Positions 59,636 to 64,000 of a stretch of DNA of 64,000 bases are shown here, one piece after another. The position numbers were made by a program, and so were the translations under genes. Positions within the stretch are counted from its first letter, which is position 1; each line of letters begins with the position of its first letter. Below the pieces are notes generated by a model. It did no database searches. It saw only the letters and a program-made list of their open reading frames with translations, and was not told the origin of the DNA. The stretch comes from Pedobacter cryoconitis (GTDB lineage: Bacteria; Bacteroidota; Bacteroidia; Sphingobacteriales; Sphingobacteriaceae). The stretch is from NCBI RefSeq assembly GCF_014207135.1, contig NZ_JACHCC010000006.1, positions 351,124 through 415,123 of the forward strand, written 5' to 3'.

Positions 59636-61390
59636 TTAATTGTTATTTTTTTGGAGTTCTTTAGCTTTTAACTTTTCTACATCTTCATCAAACTTCTTTT
59701 TCAGCTGCTGGTACTCGGGAGTTTGTTTGATCTTTTGCTGATCATCATTCGCATTGAGTGCATAATCAAACCTGATCTGCATTGCTTGCCTGAACTCAGG
59801 ACTAATCATCATTTTTTGTGCTTTTTCGGCTTGTACTTTTGCCAGGACCTGCAATTTTTTCATCTTTTCCATTTGTGCAGGTGAATTAAACTTAAGCTGC
59901 ATCTCTTTGCCAAGTTTTTCTAGTCTGGCACGTTCTTTCGGGTTATCATATTTGGCTTTCATCTCTGCTGCCATCTTTTCCCATTTAGCTTTCTGCTGGG
60001 GAGAATCAAATTTCTTTTGCATTTCATTGCCTCTTTTCTCCATCTCGGCACTTAGTTTGGCCAGCTTAGCCTGATCCCCATTGAGGCCAGACAAGACCAT
60101 GTCCTTGATATTTACTGTGAAATTACTGATAGAAGTACTCAATTCTGGACTTAAAACTGAATCTGTTTCAAGATTGGTAGTCACTTTCGGATCTATTGAA
60201 ATGCTTTTTACGGATACTTCAGGATTAGCAACTGTAGTATCAAGTCTGATCATCATTACAGCTGGTGCATCCACATTTTTAATGATAACTTTTTTTGTTT
60301 TCTTTTTACCAGTATCTATAGGAAGCTGGATAGCAGGGGCAGCGACAGATACCAGTGGTAATACATTTAAATTTTTTCTGGTCTTTTCACTTTTTGCAGG
60401 ATTGATCCAGGCCAGGGAAACTATAGTTGCCAGTGTAAGTGTTACGGCAAAAAGCTTCTGTTTTGAATTCATATAGCTCGTTTTCATATCTGTGATTCTT
60501 TTAATGCGTTGATAAAGGTGTTGGTTTTTTCCTGTTGCCGCCAGTGCAAATACCGGAGAACTCTGATCAGCCAGTAATTCCAGTTGCAAAAGGGCATGGG
60601 CATAGGTTAATGGGGTATGTGTTAGTTTCACAACCAGATCATCGCAGGCATGTTCCCGCTCGATATCTATAAATTTACCTGTCAGCCATACAAACGGATT
60701 GAAAAACAGGATTGTTTCGATCATCGTTCTGATCAGGTTGAACATATAATCGTTTCTTCTGATATGGGAGAGTTCATGGATCAGGATAGCCTCTACCTGT
60801 TTCATCTCCATTTGGGCAGCCAGTGCCACCGGGAAAAGAACAACGGGTTTAAGAAAACCGATAACCAGCGGAACATTAACATGGGCCGAAAGATGAAACG
60901 TAACAGGTATACTAATATTCATCTTGCCGATCAAACTGTTAAATAAGGTATTCCATTCCTCTGGAATGGCTATCCGGGCAGCTTTTTTCAGTTGCTGAAC
61001 TTTGTTGTAGCCTTTGATAACGATAAATGATTGTACCAGAAGACCTGCGCTATAAAACAGAACAAGATAAGGGAACAGTTTTTCCGCATAATGCGTTAAA
61101 ATTGCTGCGGCAGAATCAGAGAGTATTGCAGGGTGATAAGCCATATTTGCGTTGATCGCGGCCTGTTGCTGATCTGCCGGCCATTTAAAAAGCGTAAAGA
61201 AGGTAATGGTAAAGCTTATAAACAAAAGAAGGTTTGCTGTATAAGCAAAAGTGTACTTAATTTTTGCTGACAGATGAAACATCTTCATCTGGCTTGGCAT
61301 CAGCAATGCGTAAATTAAGGCACCCTGCCACAGTGAATGCAAAATACTCCATCCGGTTGCCTGTACTATATTGTTTAATAAAGCTTCCAT
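59636..61390 (-). CDS. BlaR1-like M56 membrane metallopeptidase
   Basis: This 584-residue sensor-protease has four or so helices in the first ~130 residues, then HELSH (from His205) as the zinc motif, within AILIHELSHIRRNDYMFN. EREHACDDL follows as the third-ligand region. A helix near 310-335 leads to a long periplasmic tail with Lys/Met/Gln-rich coiled repeats (~430-560: PKERARLEKLGKEMQLKF). There is no penicillin-binding sensor domain, so the signal is not a beta-lactam by homology. It is coupled to blaI, 4 bp downstream of its stop. By family it would cleave the repressor. Confidence 0.9.
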   Translation of the reverse strand: MEALLNNIVQATGWSILHSLWQGALIYALLMPSQMKMFHLSAKIKYTFAYTANLLLFISFTITFFTLFKWPADQQQAAINANMAYHPAILSDSAAAILTHYAEKLFPYLVLFYSAGLLVQSFIVIKGYNKVQQLKKAARIAIPEEWNTLFNSLIGKMNISIPVTFHLSAHVNVPLVIGFLKPVVLFPVALAAQMEMKQVEAILIHELSHIRRNDYMFNLIRTMIETILFFNPFVWLTGKFIDIEREHACDDLVVKLTHTPLTYAHALLQLELLADQSSPVFALAATGKNQHLYQRIKRITDMKTSYMNSKQKLFAVTLTLATIVSLAWINPAKSEKTRKNLNVLPLVSVAAPAIQLPIDTGKKKTKKVIIKNVDAPAVMMIRLDTTVANPEVSVKSISIDPKVTTNLETDSVLSPELSTSISNFTVNIKDMVLSGLNGDQAKLAKLSAEMEKRGNEMQKKFDSPQQKAKWEKMAAEMKAKYDNPKERARLEKLGKEMQLKFNSPAQMEKMKKLQVLAKVQAEKAQKMMISPEFRQAMQIRFDYALNANDDQQKIKQTPEYQQLKKKFDEDVEKLKAKELQKNNN

Positions 61391-61394
61391 AACA

Positions 61395-61778
61395 TTATTT
61401 ATTTTCTAGTTCATTTAAGTATTTTTTTATCGCTTCTATCTCGTCTTTGCTCGAAGTATGATTCCCGAGTGCCTGCATAACCAGACTTGCTGCAGATCCG
61501 CTAAAAGCGTTCTCAATTAACCGGGATACCAGATGCTGCTGTGTTTTTTGCTGACTGGCCAGCGCGCTGTAGATATGGGTCTTTGAGCTGGTATCTCTTT
61601 GAACCAGCCCTTTTTCGTGCATAATCTGCATGAGCTTAAGCGTAGTTGTATAACCGGCTTCTTTATTCAGAGTCAGAATTTCATGCACTTCTCTAACTGT
61701 ACAGTTCCCTTTCTCCCATAATATCTGGAGTATTTCCAGTTCGCTCTCTGTTGGCTTTGCCGTAAGTTGTGATGACAT
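61395..61778 (-). CDS. BlaI/MecI-family repressor
   Basis: This 127-residue winged-helix repressor has a DNA-binding domain (PTESELEILQILWEKGNCTV) and a C-terminal dimerisation helix bundle (QHLVSRLIENAFSGSAASLV). It represses until the partner M56 protease cleaves it. Two candidate operators, TACGAA-N4-TTCGTA, sit just upstream (61787-61802 and 61812-61827), consistent with autoregulation of the pair. Length matches BlaI. Confidence 0.92.
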   Translation of the reverse strand: MSSQLTAKPTESELEILQILWEKGNCTVREVHEILTLNKEAGYTTTLKLMQIMHEKGLVQRDTSSKTHIYSALASQQKTQQHLVSRLIENAFSGSAASLVMQALGNHTSSKDEIEAIKKYLNELENK

Positions 61779-61786
61779 ATCTTGTT

Positions 61787-61802
61787 TACGAATTGTTTCG
61801 TA
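61787..61802 (-). promoter_or_regulatory. Candidate BlaI operator 1
   Basis: TACGAA-TTGT-TTCGTA, a 16-bp dyad, begins 9 bp upstream of the blaI ATG, so bound repressor would block initiation of transcription or translation. Confidence 0.65.
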
Positions 61803-61811
61803 GTACTAATG

Positions 61812-61827
61812 TACGAATATATTCGTA
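61812..61827 (-). promoter_or_regulatory. Candidate BlaI operator 2
   Basis: TACGAA-TATA-TTCGTA is a perfect 16-bp palindrome, identical in half-sites to operator 1 and 25 bp away start to start. Confidence 0.7.
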
Positions 61828-61865
61828 TATCCAAAATATATTTTAAAAAAAATAGAGAGGGGGGA

Positions 61866-62765
61866 TTATAAGCTCTTTTTCAGCGCTTCGTATTTATTGA
61901 TATTGGCCGGATCAATCTCACTGAGAAGATTGTAAGCCTGGATTTTATCCTGCGTATTCCCTGCAGAAAGGATATTGACCATTTCATCTGCTTTTGTTGC
62001 CAGATAGACATTAGGGAAAATAGAACCTAGTTTTTGCTTATCCATCTGTTTCAGATCGGGTAAGAAGGCAAGCAGCATCTGAGCACCTTTGGTCGGATTC
62101 TCCTGGATGCGGTCAAGTGTATTGGAATGATAGTTATAGATGAAAATACGGAGATCTTCAAAACTTTTGTCCAGCAGATTTTCATTCATCCAGTATCTGT
62201 TGCGCAAACCATCATATGCTTTCCATCCTGTGTTTCCTGATGTCTGGGCTATATTAAGTACATTCTGGGCTTTCAGATAGTATGGAGTACCACCTAATTT
62301 ACTGAAACTGTCTTTGTCCAATCCGATGATTGTATAAGCGTAATAGGACAGAAGGGAACTCAGATTACTGAGAAAGTTCTGATCAGAGAAATTTACAGGT
62401 TCACCTTCATTATAGCTGAAATCGAAATCCTTATCACTCAGATTAAGTATAGTGCTGTTGTAGGAAGTACCAAATACAGGTCTGCTGGTTTGTATCTGTG
62501 CTTCGGCCTTGTAACCAGATGCACCATCCCAGGCACTGATTGTAATTACCAGATTACATTCAATCCTTTCAATAGGCTGGTAGGTCTCGTTAGTCCATTT
62601 ATTGTTATTGAGAAAATCACGTACTGTTGTCTGGATCAGCTCAATATTCTTTTTATTCATGTTAGGCACTGCGGGAGCACTAACCTGTACCCTGGCATTT
62701 AATTCCTGGGTGTAACCTTTGACAAAGAAGAGTGAGACAAAAATGAGCGTAATGATTCTTTTCAT
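61866..62765 (-). CDS. DUF4835 family, PorD-like type IX secretion protein
   Basis: This 299-residue exported protein has a signal peptide (IITLIFVSLFFVKGYTQE). YQPIERIECNLVITISAWDG and YYAYTIIGLDKDSFSKLGG are strands and loops typical of the DUF4835/PorD family, associated with the type IX secretion apparatus in Bacteroidota. The last base of coaBC and its own ATG overlap by 4 bp, so the two are translationally coupled. The PorD name rests on family memory; exported DUF4835 is the firmer call. Confidence 0.78.
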   Translation of the reverse strand: MKRIITLIFVSLFFVKGYTQELNARVQVSAPAVPNMNKKNIELIQTTVRDFLNNNKWTNETYQPIERIECNLVITISAWDGASGYKAEAQIQTSRPVFGTSYNSTILNLSDKDFDFSYNEGEPVNFSDQNFLSNLSSLLSYYAYTIIGLDKDSFSKLGGTPYYLKAQNVLNIAQTSGNTGWKAYDGLRNRYWMNENLLDKSFEDLRIFIYNYHSNTLDRIQENPTKGAQMLLAFLPDLKQMDKQKLGSIFPNVYLATKADEMVNILSAGNTQDKIQAYNLLSEIDPANINKYEALKKSL

Positions 62766-63961
62766 GCCATGCGCAGCTTTAATATTTCAGTGCAGATATC
62801 TTTGGCAACTTCAGTTTTTGATTTTACTTCGTATACCGTTTTTTCCAGACTCTGATTAAAGATAGTAATTTTGTTTGTATCTTTTTGAAATCCGGCACCG
62901 GCATCATTCAGTGAATTCAGGACAATCAGATCAAGGTTTTTCTTAATCAGTTTGCCTTTTGCATGTTCCTCTTCATTATTCGTTTCCAATGCAAAACCCA
63001 CCAGAATCTGTTCTTTGGTTTTGAGTTTTCCTAAGGTTGCGAGGATATCGGTGGTCTTTTTAAGCTCAATACTGAATTCTTCGGTTGCTTTTTTGATTTT
63101 CTGCGATGCGACATGTACAGGGGTATAATCTGCTACTGCAGCACTCATGATTGTAATTGAAGTGCCAGAGAAATTGAGCTTGCAGGCTTCCAGCATTTCG
63201 CTGGCAGTAGTTACATTGATCCGGGTTACCTGCTGCGTACTTTTTTCTGCTGTAGGTCCGCTGATCAGTGTCACATCTGCACCTAAAACAGCCATTTGAT
63301 CTGCCAGGGCAAAACCCATTTTACCTGAGGAATGATTACCGATGAAACGTACCGGATCTATAGGTTCGTAGGTAGGGCCGGCAGTGACCAGTACCTTAAC
63401 CCCAGACAACGGAAGATTTTTTTTAATGGTATCCGTAAGAAAAGCCACGATTTCCTCTGGTTCGGCCATTCTGCCTTCACCATGTAAACCACTGGCCAGT
63501 TCCCCATTATTTGGCGCAATCATCGTATTACCGAAACTGGTCAGTTTACTGATATTAGCTTGTGTACTTTCATGTTTCCACATGTCAAGATCCATTGCAG
63601 GAGCATAAAAGACAGGGCATTTTGCAGAGAGATAAACTGCACTGAGCAGATTATCACAAAGTCCGCCAGCCATTTTAGCCATAGTATTTGCACTGGCTGG
63701 TGCAATAATCATATAATCTGCCCAAAGGCCTAATTCAACATGATTACTCCATACGCCGGTTTCTTCTTCAAAATACCTGGTATAGACTGGATTTTTGGAT
63801 AGGGTAGCAAGGGTAAGCGGCGTAATGAAGTTTGCCGCATCTGCTGTAAGAATAACCCTGACGTTTGCACCAGCTTTAATCAGTAGCCTGACTAATACTG
63901 CCGATTTGTAGGCTGCAATACTGCCACAAACGCCAAGGATGATATTTTTATTTCTGAGCAT
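62762..63961 (-). CDS. coaBC: Bifunctional phosphopantothenoylcysteine decarboxylase/synthetase
   Basis: This 399-residue coenzyme A biosynthesis enzyme has an N-terminal flavin-dependent CoaC domain (PASANTMAKMAGGLCDNLLSA with catalytic Cys) and a C-terminal CoaB ligase domain (VLVTAGPTYEPIDPVRFI, HSSGKMG). The ligase Lys/Asp pocket follows. It adds cysteine to phosphopantothenate, then decarboxylates. Length is normal. It is the first gene of the leftmost-reading minus-strand run, and its promoter is at or beyond the window end. Confidence 0.96.
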   Translation of the reverse strand: MLRNKNIILGVCGSIAAYKSAVLVRLLIKAGANVRVILTADAANFITPLTLATLSKNPVYTRYFEEETGVWSNHVELGLWADYMIIAPASANTMAKMAGGLCDNLLSAVYLSAKCPVFYAPAMDLDMWKHESTQANISKLTSFGNTMIAPNNGELASGLHGEGRMAEPEEIVAFLTDTIKKNLPLSGVKVLVTAGPTYEPIDPVRFIGNHSSGKMGFALADQMAVLGADVTLISGPTAEKSTQQVTRINVTTASEMLEACKLNFSGTSITIMSAAVADYTPVHVASQKIKKATEEFSIELKKTTDILATLGKLKTKEQILVGFALETNNEEEHAKGKLIKKNLDLIVLNSLNDAGAGFQKDTNKITIFNQSLEKTVYEVKSKTEVAKDICTEILKLRMA

Positions 63962-64000
63962 GGTTTATTAATGCAAATGTTTATGCGATTTAATACCTAT

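Overview
The window is 64 kb of chromosome from a member of the Bacteroidota, most likely Sphingobacteriaceae (Pedobacter-like). This is judged from gene content, not from a search. The evidence is the order alpha/beta hydrolase - CBS protein - nadK - DUF6089 - uppS - bamA - ompH - ompH - murI, the coaBC - DUF4835/PorD - recN group, abundant TonB-type beta-barrel and CarboxypepD-regulatory proteins, TAnnTTTG (-7) promoter elements and few Shine-Dalgarno sequences. I found no rRNA, tRNA, prophage, CRISPR array or intact transposase. Almost everything is core or housekeeping.

Layout. 1-8.8 kb: cell-envelope operon (NAD kinase, undecaprenyl-PP synthase, BamA, two Skp/OmpH chaperones, glutamate racemase). 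8.9-15.6 kb: accessory exported proteins (metzincin-type lipoprotein, alginate-lyase-like lipoprotein, esterase), a long PurF-like amidotransferase and a LysE-type exporter. 15.8-21.8 kb: FucP-type sugar transporter, dCMP deaminase, GMP synthase, a periplasmic-binding-fold lipoprotein and an RsmB-type methyltransferase. 21.8-29.8 kb: MarC, two tandem near-identical amino-acid permeases, a K+-dependent membrane pyrophosphatase and a third permease. 29.8-35.8 kb: radical SAM protein, SRPBCC protein, ammonium transporter with a companion porin, and a YkuK-type protein. 36-40 kb: fused trehalose-6-P synthase/phosphatase facing a GH15 hydrolase. 40-52.9 kb: DEAD-box helicase with a half-size DUF1456 protein, a large beta-barrel protein, EttA, a Crp/Fnr regulator, ClpC and a thioredoxin-fold protein lacking CxxC. 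52.9-64 kb: a minus-strand block with a duplicated-domain exported protein, a PA0069-type radical SAM protein, FabI, RecN, a BlaI/M56 sensor pair, PorD and CoaBC.

The most unusual material is intergenic. Two arrays have an exact 11-bp period (about 10156-10221 and 46876-46963) but different unit sequences; the second is four direct units followed by four in inverted orientation. A 158-bp MITE-like element flanked by TTA duplications lies at 28130-28287, and a 41-bp relative lies at 40474-40514. Two identical-architecture operators (TACGAA-N4-TTCGTA, 25 bp apart) precede blaI. A perfect 56-bp palindrome separates marC from a permease. I did not find a convincing new multi-gene system. The 11-bp arrays are the best candidates for something undescribed.
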